From: Geosiphon pyriformis
Taxonomy: Eukaryota; Glomeromycota; Glomeromycetes; Archaeosporales; Geosiphonaceae
Length of the DNA: 64,000 nucleotides
Direction: 5' to 3'
Assembly: GCA_016748015.1 (NCBI GenBank)
Contig: JAAOMT010000518.1
Location: 59,478-123,477, forward strand
Made by a program: the position numbers and the translations under genes. Positions within the stretch are counted from its first letter, which is position 1. Each line of letters starts with the position of its first letter. This document shows positions 24,421 to 34,204 of this stretch, in pieces. Under the pieces are notes generated by a model that worked only from the letters and a program-made list of their open reading frames with translations, was not told the DNA's origin and did no database searches.

Positions 24421-24845
24421 TTCAGAAGATCGGCAAAAAAAAGCTTTTTTTCATTTTATTATTAAAATTTTATAATAGTATTATTTTTAATAATAAATTT
24501 TATATTATAAATATATAAAAATTACAAAATTTAGTTAATAAAAAAAATTAAATATAAACATAAAAATTAAATAAACTAATAATAATTATAAGAAATTAAT
24601 TAATAATTTTATATTTTTTGTTTTTTTAATTTATTTATTTTTAATTATTTTTATATATAATTTTAATTTTTTATTATTATATTTTTAAAAAGCTTAATAA
24701 TAATTATAAATGAATTTTTGTAATAATAAAACATATTAAAGTTAATTTTTGTAATTTATTTGTATAATTTATAATTATTTTATTATTTTTATTATTTAAA
24801 TATTATTAATACTGTATTGTTTCAGTATAGTATTCTAATTTTCAT
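24421..24845. other. AT-rich spacer
   Basis: Nearly pure A/T between LINE-A and the LINE-C fragment; no gene or repeat boundary recognised. The 5' end of LINE-C must lie near 24,840 because recognisable homology begins there, suggesting 5' truncation. Confidence 0.5.
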
Positions 24846-25040
24846 ATGTTTTTTGGTTATATTAGCAGACTTTTAGCAGCTCTTTACACATATTTAATAA
24901 AAGTGGTTCATAAAAAATTGTCAACTACAGTCAAGAAAAAGTTTTATAATATAAAGTATTTAGGTATATTGTGTTTGTTTTGTAATAATATTAAACTATC
25001 TGATTATGTTTTCATCTATCTAAAAAATGCTTTAACATGC
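24846..25040 (+). mobile_element. LINE-C fragment, 5' side of the Gypsy-B insertion
   Basis: The frame GYISRLLAALYTYLIKVVHK ... LGILCLFCNNIKLSDYVF (24846-25036) matches the LINE ORF2 tail just before and through the CLYCG..SDxxF motif of LINE-A/B, here on the plus strand. It is cut at 25040 by the Gypsy-B LTR. The last four bases, ATGC (25037-25040), are the 5' target-site duplication. The element resumes at 45084. Confidence 0.75.
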
Positions 25041-26012
25041 TGTTACCAGTAGAATTTTAGCTATTAATTAGCATGAAATTACCCTTATAATTCTTATTAT
25101 TAACTAGCATATATTATTATTATTTTAATTATTACTTATTATTTAATCAAATTATCAAATATCATTACTCAATCAATAATCCGATTTGTACTCTAGAAAT
25201 TAAGATAATCAAATTACACAATACTCTGAACCATTTAACATAGTCAAAATTCGCTGAAATTAATAAAAATTTACCGAAATAATCAATAAGTTCAGTGAAA
25301 TAATTTGTAGTTCACCAAAATATACCTTTAGTTTACCCAAATTGTAGCAAAGAGAAAAGTGCAAGTTCAAAGACTAGTACTACAACAAATTGTATAAAAA
25401 AAGAGCTCCTTTCTTCAAGAAAATGTATCTTCTCATAGTATCTTATCATAGCATTCTACTTTAGATATCTTAATTAAAACAAATCACCTTTTACACATTC
25501 AAATAAAAATTAAATATTCAAAAACCAAATCTTTAAATTATTACACTTGAAATTCTCTCAACACAACTAACATTTTGAAATTGATTAGCTACCAATTTCA
25601 ATAAACTGTTAGTGACTCCAGACCTGAATAGAAAACGTTTCCCTTAACACAATTCTATTTTTTTTACATTTCTTTTATTTTCTTTCACTTTTCTCATCAT
25701 AATTATTAGAGTAGCTTACAGACAAGATTCCTGTAGAAGAGTTGACTTTCACAGCAAAGTAACTATACATTTTTAGTAAGCTTCCAGATAAGCAATTCCT
25801 GGAAAAGAGTTGATGTTTACTACAATATAACTACACAAAATAACTAGCACAGAATTGGCCATTCTATTTATAAGCCTAGCAGTTCAAATTATAGGAGATA
25901 ATTTGAAGATAAATTCAGTTACTGGAGGTCTAACTACTTCTTGAGAACATAAATTCACAGCAAATTAACAGTAACAACATTCAAGAAAAGAGACCAAAAA
26001 CCTTCAGTAACA
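25041..26012 (+). repeat. Gypsy-B 5' LTR
   Basis: Starts TGTTACCAG and ends CAGTAACA, an inverted terminal hexamer TGTTAC/GTAACA. It aligns along its whole length with 44119-45083. A possible TATA box is at 25393-25400. The final part contains GTTACTGGAGGT (25918-25929), complementary (one G-U) to the LTR end ACCTTCAGTAAC. Confidence 0.9.
25393..25400 (+). promoter_or_regulatory. Candidate TATA box in Gypsy-B LTR
   Basis: TATAAAAA about 350 bases into the LTR. The counterpart TATAAAAG is kept in the 3' LTR. Its position would divide U3 from R. No experimental support. Confidence 0.45.
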
Positions 26013-26014
26013 TT

Positions 26015-26022
26015 TGGTGCTC
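26015..26022 (+). other. Gypsy-B primer-binding site
   Basis: TGGTGCTC two bases after the LTR end, the normal position for the minus-strand primer site. Identical in Gypsy-A and Gypsy-C. It would pair with an RNA ending GAGCACCA; I cannot say which tRNA that is. Confidence 0.75.
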
Positions 26023-26057
26023 TTCTACAGAAATAACACAGTAATAACAACTTCAAA

Positions 26058-26985
26058 GTGATGACCATACCAGACACAACAACTTTAGAGTATTATCAGT
26101 CAATTTACATCCACTGCAAACAAAGATTTAACATCCCAGACAGAATTGAAGTTGTCAAAAAATCAGTATACCAATACATTGAAAACTGCATCAACAATTA
26201 TTTTTTTGGAAACTACAACATTTCAGAAGTTAGAAGCAATCTCTACAACAATTTAGTGCATTATTCACAATTGGAAACAGAAAACCTGAACAGTCAAACT
26301 CTTGCAACCTACTTTCAAGAACTTAATTTTAACATTATTGAGTATTGTAAAGAAAAATACCCAGTCCAGTCCAAATACTCTCTCGACTTTAAATCAGAAA
26401 CAGAAACAAGCAATAAAGACAAACAAAAACAATACTCAAGAACCACCTTAAATACTCCAATACTACCAAAGACAACTGTCAAATACTTGCAAACACTTGA
26501 ACAAGGAACTAGTGTCAAATTACCACTTTTTATTACACCATTTTCAATTTCACTTGTTCGACCACAAACACCAAATTTACTACTTAACCATTTTTTCAGA
26601 TCTGAAGATTTTCAGTCACCTAAAAATCCTACTTAACAGCAGGAACCCATATCAACAAACACCAATATTATTGATTATTTACAAGAAAACAAAAATAATC
26701 ATTCAGAAAACTTGGAAAGTGAAAAAACTGAATCAGAGCAAGAAAAAACCACAGAAAATGAAGAAGAAATGACAACTGCTTACATTGAAAAGATCCTTGA
26801 ATTCACTAGTAAAGACAATGATACCAGTCCACAAGAATAGCTTGACAAAATTCAGAAAGCAAAAGATGCAAATAGTTGGAATACAGCAAGAATGTTCAAA
26901 GCAATCCCATACTTTCTCCAAAGAACTACAGAAAAATGATTTGAAAATTTAGAAGAACCATTTGAAAACTGGCAAGCATTCAAAG
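26058..26985 (+). pseudogene. Gypsy-B gag, N-terminal part (interrupted by Gypsy-A)
   Basis: ATG at 26058 (MMTIPDTTTLEYYQSIYIHC) opens gag. The frame is held to the Gypsy-A insertion, with TAA/TAG/TGA at 26634, 26838 and 26938. The stretch FKAIPYFLQRTTEK*FENL near 26,900 matches the gag core seen in Gypsy-A/C as AIPYFLKNTANSWYQSL, the stop replacing Trp (TGG to TGA). The frame resumes at 37168 in phase because the insertion plus 4-bp duplication is a multiple of three. Confidence 0.8.
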
Positions 26986-27061
26986 ATGTTATTACTTATA
27001 GAAATAAAGGAAATATATTAGTCTAAATTTTTAGCCAATCAGAAGTAGACATAGTAAATAT

Positions 27062-27200
27062 GAAATTCCAGGATTCCTCTCAGGAATTGCAGGATTCCAG
27101 GAATTTCAGGATTCCCTGATGAGGAATTACAGGATTCCAGAATTCCAGGATTCCTCTTAAAGGAATTACAGGATTCCAGGAATTCCAGGATTCCTGTCAT
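27062..27200 (+). repeat. U3 minisatellite of AGGATTCC / GGAATTCC units
   Basis: Several imperfect copies of the motif AATTCCAGGATTCC alternate with GGAATTACAGGATTCC. Because GGAATTCC is its own reverse complement, the block is both tandem and inverted. It lies just upstream of the TATA box and recurs in the other Gypsy-A LTR (36,352-36,490) and both Gypsy-C LTRs, so it is a constant part of this LTR family and a likely upstream activating region. Confidence 0.7.
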
Positions 27201-27233
27201 GAAGAATTGAGGAATTGAGAAATCTCAATTATG

Positions 27234-27241
27234 TATATATA
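27234..27241 (+). promoter_or_regulatory. Candidate TATA box in Gypsy-A LTR
   Basis: TATATATA within ATGTATATATAGCAGTA. The same string is present in the 3' LTR and on the minus strand in both Gypsy-C LTRs. It lies directly after the U3 repeat block, as expected for an RNA polymerase II LTR promoter. Confidence 0.6.
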
Positions 27242-27816
27242 GCAGTAGCGTTAGAAACAGAAAAGACAGAATTGATATCACAGAATCCTTAGCTTAGAAA
27301 CGCAATCATCAAATAAATAATTATTTCATATCTCAATCCACTCTTCACTATCAACTCTTTATGTTGATAGTAATTGATACTTAATCACACTAGAACAATA
27401 GCTCTTGATCACGGCTATTGACGGGATACTAATCTGCAAATCACCTTGGCTTATTTTTTTTCTTTCTTTATTTTCTTTTATTTCTTTTTTTTTATTTTAT
27501 TTTTGATTTGTTGTTGTATACTAATTGATTCAAGATTAAGCACTGAGTTATTGACGTCAAGAATAGCCTGGTAAAAGACCCAGAAATAAGGGTAGGATTT
27601 TATATATTATCAGATAGCTTACCAGAAGGGCACAACTGCTAGGCTAAATCTGGCCACCATGCTGAGAAAGAAATTGGGAAAACTCTTGGAAAATACATCT
27701 ACTATTGACACTATTGAATCTCTGTTCATTATACAAAAGACTCAACCAAAATCTTCAGATCCATAAAAACCTTCAGATACAACACTTACAGAACTGCATC
27801 AACGGAAGTAGCTTTT

Positions 27817-27885
27817 GAGCACCAAGTTACGGGTTTGTTATTTAATTCCACAGCAGAAATAATTCACCTGTAACATTTGGTGCTC
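27817..27885 (+). promoter_or_regulatory. LTR-PBS inverted repeat (potential RNA hairpin)
   Basis: GAGCACCAAGTTACGGGT (27817-27834) is complementary to ACCTGTAACATTTGGTGCTC (27866-27885). That gives 9 bp between GAGCACCAA and the PBS, a 2-nt bulge, then 9 bp with one G-U, and a loop of about 31 nt. The arm inside the LTR therefore contains the same 9 nt that the primer must have. Gypsy-C has the same arrangement. It could hide the PBS or supply a self-primer; neither is shown. Confidence 0.7.
27878..27885 (+). other. Gypsy-A primer-binding site
   Basis: TGGTGCTC two bases after the LTR end CTGTAACA. Identical in sequence and position to the sites in Gypsy-B and Gypsy-C. Confidence 0.8.
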
Positions 27886-27937
27886 TTTGTGAGGTATAAT
27901 CCTACAGAGAACCAGCACTGACAACACTAAACCAAAA

Positions 27938-29748
27938 GTGGCAGAATCAGAAAATATAGGAGCAAACCATTTAGAATTCGCAAAATCCTTATTTCAACAC
28001 TATTGTCAATACTTGGAATTAAACCACAATCATATATCTGCCGAATCAGTCTTCAATTTCTACGTCAACGAAAAGATTTCTTCTTTATTAGAAACACCAA
28101 TGAATACTGAATCAGCAAGAGAAACTTTCTATAGGGAATTAATTCAAAATACCAACCTGCCAACAAATCATAATTTCACATCCATTATCACTGAAATCAA
28201 CAAAGAAATTGAACACCACACTCAACAAAGATATCCAATTACATATGCTAGTAAAGGCAAGAGAAAATTACAAACACCAGCAGTAACACCCAGAAAATTA
28301 CAGCCACCTGCTTAGAAGAAAAACAGAGTTGAATCCCCAAGCAACCCATCTTACCACTATATACCTGGAAGTGCCATCAACATATCATCAACCGATGCGT
28401 TCTCATCAACTACAACATCAGTATTTGGACAATTCTCATTTCAAAGTAGACAAAAGAAAACAGAATTACTAGAACCATATGGTGAATACTTTGAGGAATT
28501 TAATTCGCGATCATCAACTTTATCAGGGCTTTGATCACCACTGCCTCCACCAAATTTTGGAATCTCTGATCCGTGGAAAGCAGTGGAATCAGAAAAAGAG
28601 GAAAAAGAATCAGAAGATTAAGAATTCACTTACCAGCATCTGATCACTGAAAACCTGGAAGTTGAAACCCCAAACATTCAAACTCAGCAACAGTTAGAAA
28701 ATCCAAAAATCAAAACCCCGAATATTCGAATGTCGCCAAATCAAAGAAATCAAAACCCCGAATTAATTAATCAGCAAAACTTACCTCCAGTAATCGTCAT
28801 CGATCAACTGCCAATTAATCCAGTAGCCAAACCCATACAACAGCCACTACAACTACCACCCAACACCCAGTACAACAACAACTGCTTCAACAGCCACCAC
28901 AACCACCTAACTTAGATCCAATGACCTATGCACCAATTGCAAAACTCGACAACTTTACTGGCAAAGAGGATGACACTCAAGTATGGCTGAACAATATAGA
29001 AAAAGCCATCGCAGCCAATGGATGGAATGACGCCCAAGCAATGCAAGCCATTCCCTACTTTCTCAAGGATACTGCCAATTCATGATACCAGAGCTTGATT
29101 AATAAACCACAAGATTTTAATGCCTTCAAAGCGGAATTCCTAAGATACTTCAGCAACAATAACAGCATTAATCGCCTAGTCAATGCCTTCACTACCATGA
29201 AACAAGAAGAAACTGAAGCAGTCACCACTTACTTGGGACGCTTCCATTGAAACCTATGCCAAATTCAAGCAATTGATGCCAACTATTTCACAGCACCACA
29301 GATACTCAATCAGTTTATCTGTGGCCTGCACAGCAGCATCTTGCAATATGTATGTCCATTGCATCCAGGTACCCTTCAAGATGCAGTTACATGCGCCAGA
29401 GATTTTGAATCCGCCAAGTCAGAGGCTAACCATGCCCAAGTCATTAATCTAGTAATGAATGGATTATCTGAATTGGATTCCAAATTGGAGAAGTTTAGTG
29501 AATCAATTAATAAGAGATTGGAAGGATACTTAGCTGACAATCATGCCCTTTATCAGCCTCCACAATGATACAATAATCAAGGAAACTCTAATCATGCCCA
29601 AAATCAACCTCATCCATCTTCATCAACCAATCAACAGTGGCAACAGAAAATGTGTATCTGCCACTATTGTGGTAAGTAAGGACATATCCAAATGGACTGT
29701 CGCCAGCACCTAAATAACCAACGATCGGGAAATCAATATTGAAACTCC
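27938..29748 (+). pseudogene. Gypsy-A gag
   Basis: ATG 27938 (MAESENIGANHLEFAKSLFQ) opens gag, whose counterpart in Gypsy-C is 595 codons. Order: N-terminal helical region to about residue 120, a Pro/Gln/Asn-rich linker (QPLQLPP...QQQLLQQPPQPP), the capsid-like core AMQAIPYFLKDTANS*YQSL with FRYFSNNNSIN-type helices, and the CCHC knuckle CHYCGK*GHIQMDC (29,659-29,700), whose Gln codon is now TAA. A frameshift near 28,855 moves the frame by one. Stops at 28,313, 28,532, 28,618, 29,083, 29,249 and 29,566 mostly replace Gln, Trp or Arg. Gag forms the particle and packages the element RNA. Confidence 0.85.
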
Positions 29749-30774
29749 AATTGCCGGTTCTAAACTCCGAATCAGTATCCAAATCAAAACCCACCCGCTT
29801 ACCTACCAGTGATGCAGTCATCAGTCTATCAGTCTCCAGTATATTAACCTCTGATTTATCAACTGCAGCCACAAGTAATATATCAACCGCAGCCACAAAT
29901 AATTTATCAACCCCAACAGATCCAAACACCGCCCCAAAACTTACCATCCAACGGAACCCAAAGACCGAGAATGACTCAACAGAGCTGGAGATCGGCGATA
30001 ATAGTCCATCAACTGATCCTCAGTTCTTCACAGCAACCATCTGGATTATGCCAGCGGAATTCGGGTACTGGTCAACCCCAGAATCCGAATTCTCAGAACT
30101 ATTTAAGTCTTCTGGTCACTCCAGAAGACACTTCAACCAATAACTCAGTACTTACTCAAAAACAACCACTTACCAGTAATATCCCATCTGCTACCATCAC
30201 CGAAGACGAGTCATTAGCCACTATTTTCCCATTCGAATTTGAGGAAACAGCTGCAACACCATTATTTAGTGGAGCCGCTCTTGAAGCCAAACCAATCACC
30301 ACGATGTACACTAATGCCAAAGTTGAAGGACAATCCATCAAATTGATCTTGAACAGTAGTTCCACAGACAGCATAATCACAAAACAACTCATGGATCAAT
30401 TAGGTTGCCAAGTTGATCGGGCTGCCAGTGCCAGAATCATCACAGCTGATGGCACGACCAAAACTCCAATTGGCAAAATTGACAACTTTCTTTTTGAAGT
30501 CAATGGCATCATGACTCCCATTAAAGTTCTAGTAATGGAAGCCACTTAATACCAAGCTCTCGTTGGTAATAACTGGCTATCCAAAGTCAACGCAACATTA
30601 GACTGGAACACCCAGGAACTCCAGCTAACATATCAGAGCCAACACATACATGTCCCAGCCACATGTGGCCACTTCAAAACTCCTCTAAGAAAGAAACTAT
30701 TGATCAAACTGGAGGAGGAGAAAGAAAAGCCTACCTGGGAAGCCTACCAAGTGTTGTGGGTGGACGAAGACACA
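29749..30774 (+). pseudogene. Gypsy-A retropepsin (aspartic protease) region
   Basis: Continuous with gag in the same frame. After a Tyr/Pro/Gln-rich linker (PQVIYQPQPQIIYQPQ) comes the protease core AKVEGQSIKLILNSSSTDSI at about 30,320-30,375. The usual LxxDSGSxxSII motif has Asn in place of the catalytic Asp and Ser for Gly. ARIITADGTTKTPIGKI and VLVMEAT*YQALVGNNWL follow, the latter the conserved G-N-D/N-W-L end of Ty3 proteases, with a TAA for Gln. Gypsy-C keeps DSGS. The protease matures Gag-Pol; this copy cannot. A frameshift near 30,770 leads to the next domain. Confidence 0.82.
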
Positions 30775-32627
30775 ACAAACTACTGCCAATACTCTTCTGG
30801 GATGACAACAACAAGAGAAAAGGGAAACAAAAAGAAAAACTTACCTGGGAAACTGATAACCTAACATGAACCAACAACAATGAAAGTGAACCGACTTCAA
30901 GCTGGGAATAGGAAGAGAACAAAGAAAATAAAGGAAAAGGGAAAGAAGAAGAGACCACCCAAACTACCACCGCTTATACCACCTATACTATACCACAACA
31001 ATCAACTTATCATCAATCTAAGCTTATATGTGTCAATTGTGGCAAAAAATTGTCATCGATGGGCGCATGCTATGGGGATGATGAGGAATATTCAATGGCA
31101 ACTAGGTTCTATTGCCGTTCATGCGTCCTTGAACACTTTGGAAGATCAAAACAAGTAGGGAAATGTGACAATCAGCCGTGCTTAGCTTGTGGAGAGACTT
31201 TATTGGATGAAAGAATGTGGCATGACATTCCTGGATGTGGAGGAACGTGCGACGTAGAGTGTCAATACACAATTCTGATCAGCGACTGGATTAAAAAAGG
31301 GACACCAATCAAAGCCGCTTGGCAAAGAGCAGTGTGACAATTAGACAGTTGTCCACATGATGACGACAAAATTTGGAGAATGACAACTGCCAAAATTGAA
31401 GGCATGTTGCCAGAAGAAATCTGGACAATTAAAAACAACCCACCAGAACCCATCGAGCTTGACTGGAACACAGAGCCAGTCATAAATTTTCTGGAACCAG
31501 AAGAGTTTCATGAACACTACCAAAACTTGGCACCTACTAGAGAAGAGCAAGAACAACGGCTAGCACAGTTAAATACAAAACTGTGTCACCATTGTTTAAT
31601 TCCCAGTGACTTTGAATATTGTGACAATTGTGATCTTCTTTATAATCCACTACCACACATGATCTATTCAATCCCTGAAGAAGAAGAACCAATCAGCAGC
31701 TGTGCATTAGAATCAGAATCACTGATCAATTGTGATCCAGACTCTGACGATGATGACAAAAACACCAGTTCCAGCTCCATTCAAAATGGCAATGATGATG
31801 AAAATGATTCAGACTCAGATTCAAAACCCAATGTAAACTATGAACAATACATTGCATTACCAGATTTCTCCAAGGAACAAGAGTTGAAATGGTATAGTGA
31901 CAATAGAGAAAATATTATGCCAGAACATGCACATGATACAGATGCAGGGTTTGATTTGAGATATCCAGGAAAAGATGCCATCAAATTGAAACCGCATTCA
32001 CACACCTGTATTGATCTGAAAATAGCACTAGAGATTCCAGCAACAACAATGGTTCAATTAGCATCTAGGAGTAGTTTAGTGAAAAGAGGGATCAATATAA
32101 GAGAAGGAATAATTGATGCGGGATATGTGAGAAATATCATCACCATGCTACAAAATGACTCAGAAAAGGCCTATATAATAGAGTCCAATGAAAAGATAGC
32201 ACAGGCAATATTCCTGCCTCTGATTAGAATAGCTCAGTTAGTGTCAGTGGGAAAGAGGGAGAAATTAGGAATAACAGCAAGAGGAATACAAGGATTTGGA
32301 TCAACAGGTAGAATAGATACACCAGTTAATATGGCAGAGGAAGAAATTGTTGGCCAAGGAGAAATTATCTCAACTGGTCAAGCTATTTCCATTCCATCAT
32401 ATAGCCAGTACATGTTAACAATAGAAAAGAAGGAAAAGGAGCAAGAACAGATTTTTGAAGCTGAAGCAACCCTTTGTGAATCAGGAGAGATTGGATTGAT
32501 CAATCTCCACATACCAGCCAAAAGCTATAGCAGCATAAAAATTCCTATTTACAACAATACTGGCAATGTCATCAACATACCAGAAAGAACCACCATCAGA
32601 TATTTAACCACAGAAATAGAAGACTAA
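30775..32627 (+). pseudogene. Gypsy-A Cys-rich zinc-binding domain plus dUTPase
   Basis: Frame 3. The Cys-rich domain (31,030-31,340) reads CVNCGKKLSSMGAC, FYCRSC, CLACGETLL and CGGTCDVEC, spaced CxxC pairs like a treble-clef/RING-type zinc binder. A second pair set CHHCLIPSDFEYCDNC follows at 31,585-31,640. An acidic Ser/Asn/Asp-rich linker leads to a trimeric-type dUTPase. Its motifs are DTDAGFDL (1), ASRSSLVKRG (2), GIIDAGYVRNI (3), AQAIFLPL (4) and GIQGFGSTGR (5) at about 31,930-32,310; all five are legible. A beta-rich tail precedes the TAA at 32625. dUTPase removes dUTP and limits uracil in cDNA. Function of the zinc domain is unknown. Confidence 0.83.
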
Positions 32628-34142
32628 CCACCAAACCCCATTCCAGACTTTTCACAACTTTGTGGATATGTTGACATCACATCACAAACAATCTATGGAC
32701 AAGATGAATGTTATTTGCTCCAATCAGAACAATTGGAACAAATGAACATGGGGAACTTAGATTCACTCCAACGTATGCAGCTTAAGATGTTACTCAACAA
32801 TTTCAATGACATCTTTGCCAACAAAAATGAGTTTGGCCAAACTAACATCATCCAACATCAGATCAAGACTGGAGATGCAATGCCAATCAAACAAAGAGCA
32901 TACAGAGTGCCGCCAGCCAGCCACGAGATTATTTGTCAAGAGATAAACAGAATGCTTGACAACAGGCTAATTCAACTATCAATAAGTCCATGGTTGTCAC
33001 CAGTGGTACTCATCTGTAAGAAAAATGGAAAAATCCGGTTTTGTGTAGACTACAAGAAACTCAATGGTGTAACTCATGGAGACAGTTATCTAACTCCATG
33101 GATACAGGAATTATTTGATGCTTTCGGTGGGAACAAATGGTTCTCCACATTAGATTTGAACAGTGGTTACTGGCAAGTAGCCATGAATTCAGTTGACAAA
33201 GAGAAGACAGCATTTACTACTAGAGAAGGGAATTTCGAATTTGAAGTAATGCCATTCAGCTTAACCAATGTCCCAGCAACTTTCCAATGGCTAATAGAAA
33301 TTGTTTATACAGGCTTATTGTGGAAATCAGTAGTTGTATACTTGGATGACACCAATGTATTCTCAAAGATGTTCGATAATTATCTGCATTATTTTCAACA
33401 AGTGTTCGAAAGACTAAGAAGAACAGAACTAAAGTTAAATGCGACAAAGTGCTTCTTTGGCAAGACAGAACTCAAATTCTTGGGACACATAGTCAGTAAA
33501 AATGGCATCAAAACAGATCCAGAGAAAATAGAGATAGTAAAGAACTTTCTAGTGCCGACCAATATAACAGAACTGAAATCATTCTTGGAATTTGCCAGCT
33601 ACTATTGTCGTTTTATCAAAAACTTTTTCAAGATAGTGCAGCCACTCAATCAATTGTAAAACAAAAATGCGAAATATGAATGGACAGAAAGTCAACAAGA
33701 AGCTTTTAATATTTTGAGAAAAAAGCTCATCCAAGCTCCAGTACTGATCTATTCAGATTACAGCAAACCATTCATCATCACCACTGATGCATCCAGCCAA
33801 GCATTGGGAGCAGTATTATCTCAGAGAGGACCAGACAGCAGAGAACATTCAGTAGCATATGCCAGCAGAGGTTTAACACCAGCTGAAAAGAACTATGGAA
33901 CACCAGAACAAGAACACTTAGCAATATACTGGGCCATTATGAAATGGAAAGAATACTTGAGCCAGAAATTCGAAGTATACACAGATCACAAAAGATTAAC
34001 ATCACTCCAAAAACAAGAATTTGGAGATAGAAGACAGTCAAGATGAAAAATAGCACTTGCACCATACAATTATAATATACATTACAAAAAGAAAAAAGAC
34101 AATAGAAATGCTGACAGTTTGTTGTAAATGAGACAAATCTAA
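32628..34142 (+). pseudogene. Gypsy-A reverse transcriptase and RNase H
   Basis: Frame 3, in phase with the dUTPase. RT: KQRAYRVPPASHEII, SPVVLICKKNGKIRFCVDYK, FSTLDLNSGYWQV (motif A Asp), FEVMPFSLTNVPATFQ (motif B) and VVVYLDDTNVFS (motif C, YLDD intact), then LKFLGHIVSKNGI and the thumb. RNase H: PFIITTDASSQALGAV (Asp), TPEQEHLAIYWAI (Glu), FEVYTDHKRLTSL (Asp), all three carboxylates present. Stops: 33657 (Gln to TAA), 34044 (Trp to TGA), 34125. The frame ends NADSLL*MRQI with TAA at 34140-34142, a stop also present at the same place in Gypsy-B and -C. Catalytic residues look intact; the stops kill it. Confidence 0.88.
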
Positions 34143-34204
34143 GAACATTTCAACCCAAAAATATAACAAAACCAGAACAATACCAACGAAAAATATAACA
34201 AAAA

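Larger units (their letters stand above)
26990..27875 (+). repeat. Gypsy-A 5' LTR (886 bp)
   Basis: Starts TATTACTTATAG (ancestrally TGTTAC, as in the Gypsy-C 3' LTR) and ends CTGTAACA. It contains a GGAATTCC-rich repeat block, a TATATATA box, a long pyrimidine tract near 27,452-27,500 and the hairpin arm GAGCACCAAGTTACGGGT near its end. Differences from the 3' LTR are mainly transitions. Confidence 0.92.

Noticed and set aside
27062-27200. CRISPR-like array
   Set aside because: Repeats are short, imperfect and without unique spacers, and lie inside an LTR.
27877-27885. Proven Tf1-style self-priming
   Set aside because: Complementarity is real, but the likely transcription start lies hundreds of bases upstream of GAGCACCAA, and a tRNA with this 3' end cannot be excluded. 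Kept only as a hypothesis.
29588-29947. Antisense ORF of 119 codons over Gypsy-A gag/protease
   Set aside because: It lies opposite a real, homologous coding frame; similar antisense frames appear throughout the elements and have no independent motif.
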